NCBI RefSeq assembly: GCF_000002875.2
Contig: NC_009399.2
Coordinates: 360,884-424,883, forward strand
Source of the DNA: Leishmania infantum JPCM5
Taxonomy: Eukaryota > Euglenozoa > Kinetoplastea > Trypanosomatida > Trypanosomatidae
DNA length: 64,000 nt
Direction: 5' to 3'
Within the stretch, counting starts at the first letter, position 1. Every line of letters starts with the position of its first letter. The notes beneath the pieces are model-generated. The model did not search any database and had not been told where the DNA came from. It saw nothing but the letters and a program-made list of their open reading frames with translations. Position numbers and translations under genes: made by a program. Positions 1 to 9,089 of this stretch are shown here, one piece after another.

Positions 1-2896
1 CAGCCGAGCACACCGGCGTGGGCTCGACAGCCGATGGCGTAGCATCTTCTCCCGTCCGCCCGTGGTGCAGGAGATGTTTGCGGTCGTTCTCGTAGGCGCT
101 CCGCAGCTTCATGGACTCCTCCCAACCGTACGGATGCGTCCAGCGCGTTTCGCTCGGCAGCTCCACCGGGTGCGGCACCACGCCGCGCTGAGCAACCTCG
201 CGACTGTCCACGGTGAAGGCAGCCGCCAGAACGATGTCGCTGTAGGGGACGCAGTACGGCTTTTCCGTCTTCGCGGTGGACGTGTAGTAGTGCATGACGT
301 ACTCATGCAGCTGCTCTTGCGAGAGCTGCTTTGCGTCGGCCGTGAAGTGCACTACACACGGGTCACACGCGGCACCACCGTCGGCGTCGCTTGCGGAGAA
401 GCGCGCCGGTGCCTGGTCGGACGCGAACGACTGCTGCATGACCCACACCACCGCTCGCGTCTGTGGCTCCCTCGCGAGGGCTATGATGATCGGCGCAGCG
501 GCCGTGTAGTCGCGCGCGTCATCCACCTCAATTACACCGGCGGCCTGCATGGCTGCCAGCGAGAAGAGCGATGCGGTTTTAGTCGCCAGGACGACTCGGC
601 TGAAGCGGACCACCGCTTCAGGGGATGCCGACGCAGTCGCAGGCTCGGCAGCCGCGCCCTTGTCGCTCGTTTTGGTCTGGTCCACTGCAGCGGCTAGAAC
701 AGGAGCGCCGCTCTGCTCCGCCGGCAGTGGGATGAGCGGCGTCCGGCCCTGCTCCTGCTCCTTGAGGAAGTCGTAGTACCAGTCGTTGACCCCATAGCTC
801 AGATAGTTCGCTGCGGCGAGCTCTTCTGGGGTGACGATGACCTTGGCGGGTACCCACTGCCCGTTGCTCAGTACGGCGTACTGCGTCTCTTTGCCTTCGT
901 CAACGGCGACGCCGCGGAGGCTGCGGCGCAGCACAAAGATGCCGCCCCAGACGGCGGAGATGCGGCACATGTTCTGCGCCACCTCGGAGGCGCCATACGA
1001 CATGGTGAGGTAAGGAGACTTGCCATCGAAGGCACCGGTGGAGAGAAGAAGATCGCGCACCATGCCCACCGACCGAACAAGAGGCGGCTCCGCCGCAGCC
1101 CCCTGGCTGCAGGCCACGCTTGTGCTGCTCGTCGCGGGCAGAACATCCATCATGCCCATGAGCGAGACGACGTCGAGGACGGTGCCGGAGAGATCGTACT
1201 TGCTCTGCAAGAGCTCCGTCAAGGTGACCTGCGGATTCGCCTGCGCCTCGCGGGTGAAGACGGCCGCTGCCTTGGCCACAGCCGCCTCGGCGGCTACGGA
1301 CGTGTTCGCGACGGACGGGTCGTCAGCCGGGTTCGCGGCCTTGGCGTGCAGCTGCTCCGCCACGGACGCCTCGACATCTTTCACGAAACGCATCATGCGA
1401 CGCTTGTCAAAGAGCCCGATGGTGGCGTTGTGGAAGACGCTTGCCCGCGTCAGCGGAACCTCCATCGCAGTCGTCGTCGCCGCCGAGCCAGCACCGGTTG
1501 CTGTTGGGTGCTGCAGGAAGAGGAAGCGGTGCACGTGCTGGCACTCCAGCGATCGACCTATGCCAGAGGAGACGAGGTGGCTCAGCAGCGGACCACGCGC
1601 CATGTAGCACATCGGGAGCACGTCAAAGAGGTAGCGGCGGCGGCGTGCCTCCGGCACATCGTCGACGATGCGGTTGATGAAGATGTCTGGCGCGCTGAAC
1701 GAAGACATCGACGATGGCGATGGCTGGCGCAAGTACTGGAGAAACGTAGCGTGGTCGAAGGTGGCCATGGCGGCAGCATAGTAATCCGCACCATCGCAGT
1801 GCAGCACCTTCAGCCCGTTTCGCGCCAGAGCGGCCGACAGGATCGACTGCACCATCCCCGTCCCCTGCAGCACCACGTCGAAGCACAGGCTCGTGTCCAA
1901 GCCGCAGCCGGCGGCGTCGTAGCGACGGGTGATCTTGTAGCACTTCACCGGCTTCCGCACTGACTCCGGCCCGCGATCCTCCGGGAACATCATTGGGTAG
2001 TCCTGCTCGTCCAGGTGCTCATACTGCAGTCCGCGGCGCACACACTTGTCGAAGAACTCGAAGTCGTGCAGCTGCTTATACGCGCGGTGGTGGGAGAAGA
2101 CGCAGTAGCCGGCCGCGTGTGGATTCTTGGCCAGGAGCATGGCGAGCGTGTCGGCGAGGTCATCGTTGCAGACGTGGTTGAAGATGATGTCGGATAGGAT
2201 GACGATGTCGTAGCCAGCGCCGCCGGTCGTGTACTGCATCACTTTAGCAATGTCTTCCTTCTTGCCCCAGAGAAGGGGCTCCACGTAACAGCGGGTACTC
2301 ATGGCGGCTTCCAGCTGATCAGCCGAGACGCTGTCGAGGTCGCCACCGTTGGCGAGCTGCTGCCGGGCTTGCTCCTCCATTTCGCGCTTCACGTCAGCGT
2401 CCATGTCGCCAGGGGCGCAGTTTGTCTCCAAGTTCAGCGCGAGGATGTCGAGTAGATTCGTGTCAGGGTAGTCCGTCATGACGCACAGCCGCGCGCCGTT
2501 CTTGTACGCTGCCAGCGTCGGAACGCCGAGGCCGGCACCAAGCTCGATGACAGACTTGCCACGCACGTCGATCATACGCTCATCCATGCGCTTTACGAGA
2601 TACTTGGCCGCGTTCCAGAGCTTGTGCCCCCACAGGCTGTGTCGCTTGTCACGGAAGCGAACCACCAGCGGCGGCGGCGCGAGGCGCACGAGGCGCTGAC
2701 GTAGCAACGCCGCATCCTCCTCCGCCGTCGCCGCAGACGATACGTTGTCAAACCGGTCCAGGAGAGGGTTGAAGTAGGCGCACGTCGTCCCCTCCCCGGC
2801 GAGTGCCTGGCGGCTAATGAAGAGCGTCTGCAGCGGCGACTCCGGCACCTCTTCGACACCACCGAACAAGTCCGCAAAGCCTTCCGCGTCCGACAT
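1..2896 (-). CDS. EFM7/NNT1-like methyltransferase fused to Rab escort protein (partial, C-terminus beyond left edge)
   Basis: The start is the ATG at 2896-2894. The frame stays open for 965 codons to the window edge, and I translated the junction codon by codon without finding a stop. Residues about 1-310 look like a seven-beta-strand protein methyltransferase of the EFM7/NNT1 type: motif I VIELGAGLG near residue 115, then TDYPDTNLLDILALNLETN, PLLWGK and YDIVILSDIIFNH. In yeast that family methylates elongation factor 1A. From about residue 340 a Rab escort protein/GDI fold begins: DVVLQGTGMVQSILSAAL, HCDGADYY, GRSLECQHVHRFLF, then YGASEVAQNMCRISAVWGG and FVLRRSLRGV. REP presents new Rab proteins to geranylgeranyl transferase II. 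The spacing and long inserts favour REP over the shorter RabGDI. The fusion itself is seen directly; its function is inferred. Either half could be catalytically altered. Confidence 0.85.
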   Translation of the reverse strand, partial: MSDAEGFADLFGGVEEVPESPLQTLFISRQALAGEGTTCAYFNPLLDRFDNVSSAATAEEDAALLRQRLVRLAPPPLVVRFRDKRHSLWGHKLWNAAKYLVKRMDERMIDVRGKSVIELGAGLGVPTLAAYKNGARLCVMTDYPDTNLLDILALNLETNCAPGDMDADVKREMEEQARQQLANGGDLDSVSADQLEAAMSTRCYVEPLLWGKKEDIAKVMQYTTGGAGYDIVILSDIIFNHVCNDDLADTLAMLLAKNPHAAGYCVFSHHRAYKQLHDFEFFDKCVRRGLQYEHLDEQDYPMMFPEDRGPESVRKPVKCYKITRRYDAAGCGLDTSLCFDVVLQGTGMVQSILSAALARNGLKVLHCDGADYYAAAMATFDHATFLQYLRQPSPSSMSSFSAPDIFINRIVDDVPEARRRRYLFDVLPMCYMARGPLLSHLVSSGIGRSLECQHVHRFLFLQHPTATGAGSAATTTAMEVPLTRASVFHNATIGLFDKRRMMRFVKDVEASVAEQLHAKAANPADDPSVANTSVAAEAAVAKAAAVFTREAQANPQVTLTELLQSKYDLSGTVLDVVSLMGMMDVLPATSSTSVACSQGAAAEPPLVRSVGMVRDLLLSTGAFDGKSPYLTMSYGASEVAQNMCRISAVWGGIFVLRRSLRGVAVDEGKETQYAVLSNGQWVPAKVIVTPEELAAANYLSYGVNDWYYDFLKEQEQGRTPLIPLPAEQSGAPVLAAAVDQTKTSDKGAAAEPATASASPEAVVRFSRVVLATKTASLFSLAAMQAAGVIEVDDARDYTAAAPIIIALAREPQTRAVVWVMQQSFASDQAPARFSASDADGGAACDPCVVHFTADAKQLSQEQLHEYVMHYYTSTAKTEKPYCVPYSDIVLAAAFTVDSREVAQRGVVPHPVELPSETRWTHPYGWEESMKLRSAYENDRKHLLHHGRTGEDATPSAVEPTPVCSA

Positions 2897-3628
2897 GCGT
2901 GGGTGAGGTGAGGTGGTGGTGCTGGGGCAATAGGGGCAGCAGCAGTGAGCGCTTTATGGACTCCTGCGTGGTCTGAATGAGGTTGTCGGTGGGGGAACAA
3001 GCAACGCTGAGAGAACGGTGTCTGTGACTGGATGCTGCGAGGCGGATATGCGAGTGAGCGGGTATGGGCGTGCGGCGTCACGGAAGGGGGAGGGAGGAAG
3101 GAGATTGTGGGCGAGGCGCTGCAGACGCCACACACACACATACACACACACACATGCACACAGAGGTTCCTTCGAGGAACGGTAGATGGTGAGGACGAGG
3201 CGGCGGGGAAGGGAGAGGGATGAGTGATGAGGAAGCGCACGCAGAGAATACGAGGGCGGAAAGGGGGAAGGACGGACGTGCGTCAGGGTTCAGGTGCGGA
3301 TGGTGGTGCCCTCTCCCAGGGGCGTCGCTCGCGGCCATCTGTGCGGGCAAAAGAAAAGCGCAGGTGAGCCGTCGACCGCGAGGGAAGGGGGTCGGTGGTT
3401 GGGTGCGCGTACACCCCGCGTGCGTGCGTGTGCTGCACAGTTAACGGACCGTGACATTTCCAGAGAGCACGGGCGAGCTTGTTCAGGATGTTGATGCGTT
3501 TTCGTTTTCGGAGAACGGTGGCAGAGGGCCGAGCCTAGGAGCGGGTGATGCACGTGTGCTCCTCCCCCTTCCCTCTTCCCGTTTCTCACGCGAGAGGCGA
3601 CAGCAGTCGCGGCGGTAGGGGCGTGGTG
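2897..3628. other. Intergenic region (3'UTR of the upstream gene plus 5' leader of the fusion gene)
   Basis: I see no coding sequence here. A CA microsatellite lies at about 3129-3155. Purine-rich blocks on the + strand, best at about 3081-3103 and 3205-3240, would be polypyrimidine tracts in the transcript and could guide trans-splicing of the fusion gene. Confidence 0.6.
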
Positions 3629-4939
3629 CTACAGCGTGGCGGAGAGCGCACGCAACAGTGGCAGCCCACCCAGCTGTGCACAGGCGCGTGCCAGCGGATG
3701 GGACTGCACAGTCTCTCTGAAGAGCGAGGGTTTGGTCTCGCTTAGGTAGCGAAGGCGGTCGCCATGGCGGTTAAGCAGCGAGCGTGCACGGCGCAGCAGG
3801 CGTAGGCGATGCGCTTCCATCCCTGCCTGCTTTTCCGCATCAAGAGAGAGCTCGTGCGCATCCAGCAGGTCGCTGGCCACGACACGCGACTTTTCGGGAT
3901 AGATGGGGGCGGCATCGCCGGCACGCGCAGTGGGGGCAAGCGCTGGCAGCGGCCCGTTGAGCGACGCTGGCTGTGCACAGCGGCCCCACGGCGGCGGCCG
4001 CGGCGGGGAGCAGAGAGGGCAGCGGGTTTCACGCGCAACGGATACGCGATCGAGAACGGTCTCGAACATCCGAAGGGCCTCTGCGTGCGCTGCGTTGAGC
4101 GAGGTAGCAGCAACAGCAGCAGTCACTGAGGAAGCAGACCGCGTCATCTGGCACTCACGCACCATGGCGTACTTTGTGCCCATCTCAGAGGCAACAGCGA
4201 CTGTGGTGGGGTGCCACGCAGCGGCGCCGATCGACTCGGCCCGTGACGTTGTCGTAGAGCAGGAGCACGGCGAGCTCAGCCCGTTGCCTCGCACATTCAC
4301 TACCTCGCCGTAGTCATCACCATCGTCCACCTCGGCAACGCTACAGCCGTCGACCAGAGACATCGAGGGGGATGGGAGATAACGAATAGAAGGGGACAAG
4401 GCGCAGCGGGGGCACTCCAAGAGAAGCGCGTCCTCAACGGGGCTTTCGGCCAGGCACGCACGTCGCGGCACCTCGGCCACCTTCTCGCGCGTGGCGGTCG
4501 CCTCACGTGCTCGTTTGAAGTTTCGGTAAATTGCCATGAAGGACCATCTGCCGGACAGGCGGCCGCCAACATCAGCAGAGCTTGCGCGGCGCGGCTCCTC
4601 CAGGGCAGCAGCCGTCGTTGCTGTCGTGCGCGATGCAGGATCTAGCGCGTACGACGAGGAGGGCTCGCGAATGACCCCGGCCGAAGGGCTCGAAAACGGA
4701 AAGAGGTGCCGCGGCAGCAGGGTGTAACGCGCGCGCTCCTGCACGAACGCATCGGACCACAGTGGGGCTGGTAAGAGCAATTCCAGCGACCGGAAGCTGG
4801 GGTGTTGGTAGCACGTCACCTCGCTCGACGCGGTAGGGTACTTGAATGGAGCGGGGGCGGATGGGCAGCTGCCTGTGATGCTGCTGGAGATGCTCTCCGC
4901 ATCGTAGGATGGGCCTCGTGCGCGGGAGAGCCCGGTCAT
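3629..4939 (-). CDS. Hypothetical protein, 436 aa
   Basis: I do not recognise this protein. The frame is open further upstream, to about 5068, but that part reads as repeat-derived His/Thr/Pro sequence, so I place the start at the ATG at 4939-4937 (MTGLSRARG). The first half is rich in Ser, Ala and Pro and probably disordered. A short basic segment (MAIYRNFKRAREATATREK, about residues 134-152) is followed by a Cys pair (LLLECPRC, about residue 173). The last 90 residues look helical and structured (SDLLDAHELSLDAEKQ, then LRLLRRARSLLNRHGDRLRYL). There is no signal peptide or membrane segment. Codon use matches the neighbours. It is probably a trypanosomatid-restricted protein. Confidence 0.65.
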   Translation of the reverse strand: MTGLSRARGPSYDAESISSSITGSCPSAPAPFKYPTASSEVTCYQHPSFRSLELLLPAPLWSDAFVQERARYTLLPRHLFPFSSPSAGVIREPSSSYALDPASRTTATTAAALEEPRRASSADVGGRLSGRWSFMAIYRNFKRAREATATREKVAEVPRRACLAESPVEDALLLECPRCALSPSIRYLPSPSMSLVDGCSVAEVDDGDDYGEVVNVRGNGLSSPCSCSTTTSRAESIGAAAWHPTTVAVASEMGTKYAMVRECQMTRSASSVTAAVAATSLNAAHAEALRMFETVLDRVSVARETRCPLCSPPRPPPWGRCAQPASLNGPLPALAPTARAGDAAPIYPEKSRVVASDLLDAHELSLDAEKQAGMEAHRLRLLRRARSLLNRHGDRLRYLSETKPSLFRETVQSHPLARACAQLGGLPLLRALSATL

Positions 4940-5876
4940 GTATACTCGCGATCCGCGGTGTGGAGGAGGTGCGTGCGTGTGCGCGTGCTTTTTGCTCCCT
5001 TCCTCTTCTAGGCGAAAATCTGTGTGCAATGCGTGTGTGCGTCTCTCCCTAACCCTCACTGAAGCCACATGCTCTTGCCGTCGCTGTTTATCGACCTACT
5101 CAGTCAAGGACAGTACCCCCCCCCCCCCCCACACACACACACAAACGTGGCAGCTGAGTAGCGTTGCATGGAGCGGCGGCGGTGGTGACGATGACAATGC
5201 CAGCGTCGAAACAGCGGCCGCGTCGCGTGTTGGGCGACGCTGACGCCGCCACAGCGGGAGTAAGGAGGGACAGTGGAGTTGTGTGTGTGTGTGTGTGTGC
5301 GTGCGCCTTCGCGGCTAACCAACGAACACAAGGCCGTGGCCGCGCCCGGGTGTGGGGAGCGGGGTCGAGAGGACGTTCGGGCTTACGAGTCAGAGAGTTG
5401 CCGCAGGTCAATCATTGAGGGAGGGAGGAGGGAGAAGTGCAGTGAAGAGAGCCGCGACAGGCAGACAGGTGTGCTCGCTGGGCGTCAATGGCTGCGCTCC
5501 TTCTCCCTTGCTGTTTCGCCGCGCGTATGTGTGCGGCATGCGGTAAGGAAGGTGGAGCCATCTGCAGCCAACGATATGACACACGTACCCACAGAGTCCT
5601 CTGGCATGCCGGTGGAGCGGTGCACCAGCGTGCAAGTCACAGTGCCTGGAGGGCGTACCGCGGCAGAGCGGGGGTGGGTGGGAGGGGTATCACGGACTCT
5701 CTACAGCCGAATGCGCGTGCTCTCACCACCGAGGGGTGGGGACTTCCCTCCCTTCTCCTCGCATCAAGGGCACCCTCCACAGCGACGCCTCATGCGCACA
5801 GATATGCGCGTGCACCATCACAGACGAGAGGCGCAGAGCGCGATGAGTCGCTGGCGCCCCCCCCCCCCCCCCAGCT
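4940..5876. other. Intergenic region with poly-C, GT/CA repeats and a C16 tract
   Basis: No gene is supported. It holds C15 at 5116-5130 followed by (AC)n to about 5143, a GT tract at about 5281-5300, a purine block at about 5417-5437 (a polypyrimidine tract on the coding strand, possibly for trans-splicing of the hypothetical gene to the left), and C16 at 5857-5872. The C16 run ends four bases before the stop codon of the next gene to the right. Confidence 0.6.
5857..5872. repeat. C16 homopolymer (G16 in the transcript)
   Basis: Sixteen consecutive C residues lie on the + strand, starting four bases 3' of the TGA stop (5877-5879) of the coiled-coil gene in the transcribed direction. In the RNA this is an uninterrupted G run at the start of the 3'UTR. 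Exact length is error-prone in assemblies. Confidence 0.8.
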
Positions 5877-8543
5877 TCACGCATAGTTCAAGATGGCCTT
5901 GAACTTTTCTTCCCAAGCCCTCATCCTCGCCAACGGTGTGCCGACGACAGCCGCATCAACGGCCGTGGAGGTATGCTGCCTCGATGGTGCGTGCCAGGGG
6001 GTGAAGTGAGCCTGCTCCAGTGCCTCGCTGTCGACAGGTACGCCAGCCTTGTCCCTTGCCGCACTGTTGTCGTCGCCGTAGGGTCGCTGCGCCAGCGCGA
6101 TCACCTCAGCATCGCCATCGCCCTCTGGCGCCGCAAGCACCGACGGCTGTACAACGACCATGAGGGAGCTGGGAAAGGCCGACGGCAGCCGCGGCGCACC
6201 AGACGTCGCCGTGCTGGCGCTGCTTGTCAGCTGCGCACCGTGGACCCGTGCAGTTTCGTCTGCGCGTGCACCGGGTGCATGCCTTAGTGCCTTATCCGTA
6301 CTCGGCGAAGGCGAGTAGCTCAGTGATCGGCTGGGGCTGCGACACACCGATGACGGGGCAGCGAACCCGCTGGGCTGGCCGATGGTTGTCAGTCGATCCA
6401 TCTGTGCGTCAGCCCACGTGACGCGCGGCGCAGGTGAGCTGTCGACCGGCGGCACCACCAACGCGGACGCCGCCGCTGTCGCTGGTTTCGCTTCCGCTCC
6501 ATCCCTTGGCCCCACCGACAACACGGCTTTGTCGACGCCCTCCTGCTGCTGTCCCGCCCGCTCCGCTGCCGTTGCGTTGCGAGCTTGCTGGAGGAGCGCC
6601 AGCTGGGTCTTCAGCAGAGCGCATTCCCGTGCATAGCCGTCGCGCTCGTCTTTCAACGCGTAGAGCCGCGCCTGCCAGTGCGCCTCTCGTTGAGCGCGCA
6701 GCATGGACTGATGCTCAGCCGCGCTGGCACGACGGGTTGCCGCGACGACGTCGCATTCTAGTGTTGCTCGGGTGCGCTCGAGATTTGCACGGTACTCTTG
6801 CTGCGCTTGCTCCGCCGCGGCACGCGCTTCGATCTTGAGTTGCGAGACGTTGTCCTGCTGCGCCTGCGCAAGATCCCGCATGTCGTGCATCGCGGCGTCC
6901 AAGGCCGACTGTACAGCGGCACGACGCTGCTGCTCTTGGAAAAGAGCAGCGCGGGCCTGTCGGAGCTGCGCTTCAAGGTCTGCGCTGCGGTGCTCATCTC
7001 CTGGTGGCTGCCGCTGCGGATGCCGCGCATAGGCGGCAGCGGAGGTTGATGTGAGCCCGCTGCTGGCGAAGACCACGTCGTCCACACAAGCACGAAGCAC
7101 TGTGTCGAGGTGCTCGAGCGCACTTTGCAGCGCCAGCAGCGGGCGTGCCAGTGACCATGACGAAGGTGAATCGCTCGCTTTCCGTCCACGTGACGCGTCC
7201 AGGAGGGCCTGAGCCACACGCGCTGTTTCCGGTTCCTCGGGATCATCGTCGTTAGTCGTGTGGGTATTGCGGGAGCAGTTCCCGCACAGCACCGCACCAT
7301 ACTCGCGCAGCAGCGAGCTGCGCGACAAGCAGCGAAGCACGGCACGGCAGAGATCGCGGAGGTTCGCCTGGAGCGTTGCGCGAGACTTTTCATTGGACGT
7401 GGCGCAGCTCTCTGCGGCATTTGCAGCACTGCGGCTGCGGTTCGGCTGCTGCTGTTCCCGTTGCTGCCCAGCGGGGGAGTTTAGCAGTGACGCGTTCTCC
7501 TCTGCCCACTCAGAGGCAAAACGACGCGGGTAGGCCACGCTGTTCGTGCCACAGACTCTTGGGATGCTGCAGGTACCTTCGCTCTCACCGCCGCAGTGGT
7601 GGCCGCTGTCGCCGGGGGTGGACAAGTTCGGAGTTGTGGAGGTAGAGTCTGCCGATGCACTGCTACTTCTCGACTGCTGTTCCTGCCCCTCCGTCTGCTG
7701 CACTGCTCTCTTCCGAGGATTCAGCTGCTTTTGAAGGCGGCGCAGCTTGTCGAGCAGCTTCCGCGTGAGCGTCTCCGACGAGACTTGCGCGGCGGCAAAC
7801 TCCGCCTCCCACCGTGCCTGGAGCGCTCGCTCGCGCCGCAGAGCCCGATTCTCCACCTGCAGCGCCCGCTGCCTCCAATATTGCAGCTGCTCTTCCAGCT
7901 CGAGAACGTGGTAGTGCTCCAGCACCGCGGAGCCGCCCGTGGCGACTGTCTGGTGGCGTTCTTGGTCATCGCTGCAGTGGCGGGCACCGAGCGCAACGCC
8001 GTCTGACCACAGCTCTGTCGGCGCGCTCGTCAGCGCAGATGCCGCACGCCAATGAATGACGGGCACCTTAGCACTGTTGTTTCCGTGCTCGCTAGGCTGA
8101 AGTTGTTGTGCGCCCAAGCGAGCAGAGGCGATGTGCGGGGAGTGGCTGCTGGAGCGTGAGGAGACGGGGGTGGAGGACTGGCGAGGATGCCGCATGCGCC
8201 TCCTACAAGGATGCGCGAGATGACCTGCTGCCTCGCCCTTGCCTTCGCAGAAAACCGGCGGCGGTCGAAGGGGCCCGCAGCTAGCGAGCCCGTTCGCGTC
8301 ATCGGCTGGCGATGCTGCGCTAGCGGAGCTGGAGGTTGCAGAGGCCATTTTCGGCATGCGCGTTGGAGCTGGAGACGGCTTGCGTGATGCGGCCGCGAGA
8401 AGGACAGAGGCATGAGTAAGTGGACCACGCTGATGCTGTGGCTCCTCTACATGTGCATAATCCTCTTCCTCCGCATCTTTCGCATACACGGCATGGCACG
8501 CATGCGACCGCCATCGCGGGCGACGAACTCGAGGGTCCGACAT
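5877..8543 (-). CDS. Large coiled-coil protein, hypothetical (826-888 aa)
   Basis: The annotated start is the ATG at 8543 (MSDPRVRR). The ATG at 8357 (MPKMASATSS), 62 codons later, is a credible alternative. The open frame extends still further upstream but there reads as repeat-derived sequence. Counted from the 8357 start, two clear coiled coils are visible: about residues 146-207 (LELEEQLQYWRQRALQVENR) and about 450-605 (Gln/Ala/Arg/Glu heptads such as LEAQLRQARAALFQEQQRR). Between them is a short block with a Cys pair (LCGNCSRN). The N-terminus, linkers and C-terminal 200 residues are Ser/Ala/Pro-rich and probably disordered. There is no membrane segment. The architecture suits a cytoskeletal or basal-body structural protein, but no family is recognised. 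Confidence 0.75.
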   Translation of the reverse strand: MSDPRVRRPRWRSHACHAVYAKDAEEEDYAHVEEPQHQRGPLTHASVLLAAASRKPSPAPTRMPKMASATSSSASAASPADDANGLASCGPLRPPPVFCEGKGEAAGHLAHPCRRRMRHPRQSSTPVSSRSSSHSPHIASARLGAQQLQPSEHGNNSAKVPVIHWRAASALTSAPTELWSDGVALGARHCSDDQERHQTVATGGSAVLEHYHVLELEEQLQYWRQRALQVENRALRRERALQARWEAEFAAAQVSSETLTRKLLDKLRRLQKQLNPRKRAVQQTEGQEQQSRSSSASADSTSTTPNLSTPGDSGHHCGGESEGTCSIPRVCGTNSVAYPRRFASEWAEENASLLNSPAGQQREQQQPNRSRSAANAAESCATSNEKSRATLQANLRDLCRAVLRCLSRSSLLREYGAVLCGNCSRNTHTTNDDDPEEPETARVAQALLDASRGRKASDSPSSWSLARPLLALQSALEHLDTVLRACVDDVVFASSGLTSTSAAAYARHPQRQPPGDEHRSADLEAQLRQARAALFQEQQRRAAVQSALDAAMHDMRDLAQAQQDNVSQLKIEARAAAEQAQQEYRANLERTRATLECDVVAATRRASAAEHQSMLRAQREAHWQARLYALKDERDGYARECALLKTQLALLQQARNATAAERAGQQQEGVDKAVLSVGPRDGAEAKPATAAASALVVPPVDSSPAPRVTWADAQMDRLTTIGQPSGFAAPSSVCRSPSRSLSYSPSPSTDKALRHAPGARADETARVHGAQLTSSASTATSGAPRLPSAFPSSLMVVVQPSVLAAPEGDGDAEVIALAQRPYGDDNSAARDKAGVPVDSEALEQAHFTPWHAPSRQHTSTAVDAAVVGTPLARMRAWEEKFKAILNYA

Positions 8544-9089
8544 GCGCGTTGGTTTGTGCGTATATGGTCTGCGCGCCCGTGAGAAGGAGGGAGAGTGAAG
8601 CTTGGGAAGAGGGAGTGGGGAGGGGCGCGCGACAGACGGGGCGAGGCAGACGAGGATGAGAAGCGATGTTCGCTCGCTGCGAGTTATGGAGGGTGAGGCA
8701 GAGCGCCCGCGCACGCACACAGACAGAGAGAGGGAGAGAGCGAGATGGACGGCTGCGCGTTGTGTGCAGCCGTGCAGCCACCCGCCCTTCAGTTTGTCTC
8801 TCTTTCGTTGGAAGGCGACATGCGCGCAGGGATGGTCATCGACACAGAGATGTGCAGCAAACAAGCACGAGAGAAGAGAAGTGCACACAAGAGGAACAGA
8901 GAGAGAGCGGCTTAGCCGACTGAGCGGAGAAATAAGGACACCGCGGCAGCAAGGGCTGCGGGGGAAGTGGGTTGGCCGTGATGGATAAAGGGGGAGGCGT
9001 GGGTGATGCCACCTGCAGAGCGGACACCTACAACGATCTCGGACAGCTGAGAAAGAGTAAACACATATACACACACACATACACATTGG
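8544..9089. other. Intergenic region
   Basis: No gene is seen. Purine-rich stretches on + at about 8582-8630 and 8724-8745 are candidate polypyrimidine tracts for trans-splicing of the coiled-coil gene. A CA repeat lies at about 9060-9086, directly after the stop of the transporter gene. Confidence 0.6.

Noticed and set aside
4940..5068. Upstream extension of the 436-residue hypothetical protein
   Set aside because: The extra residues are His/Thr/Pro repeat-like, and the ATG at 4939 begins ordinary coding sequence.
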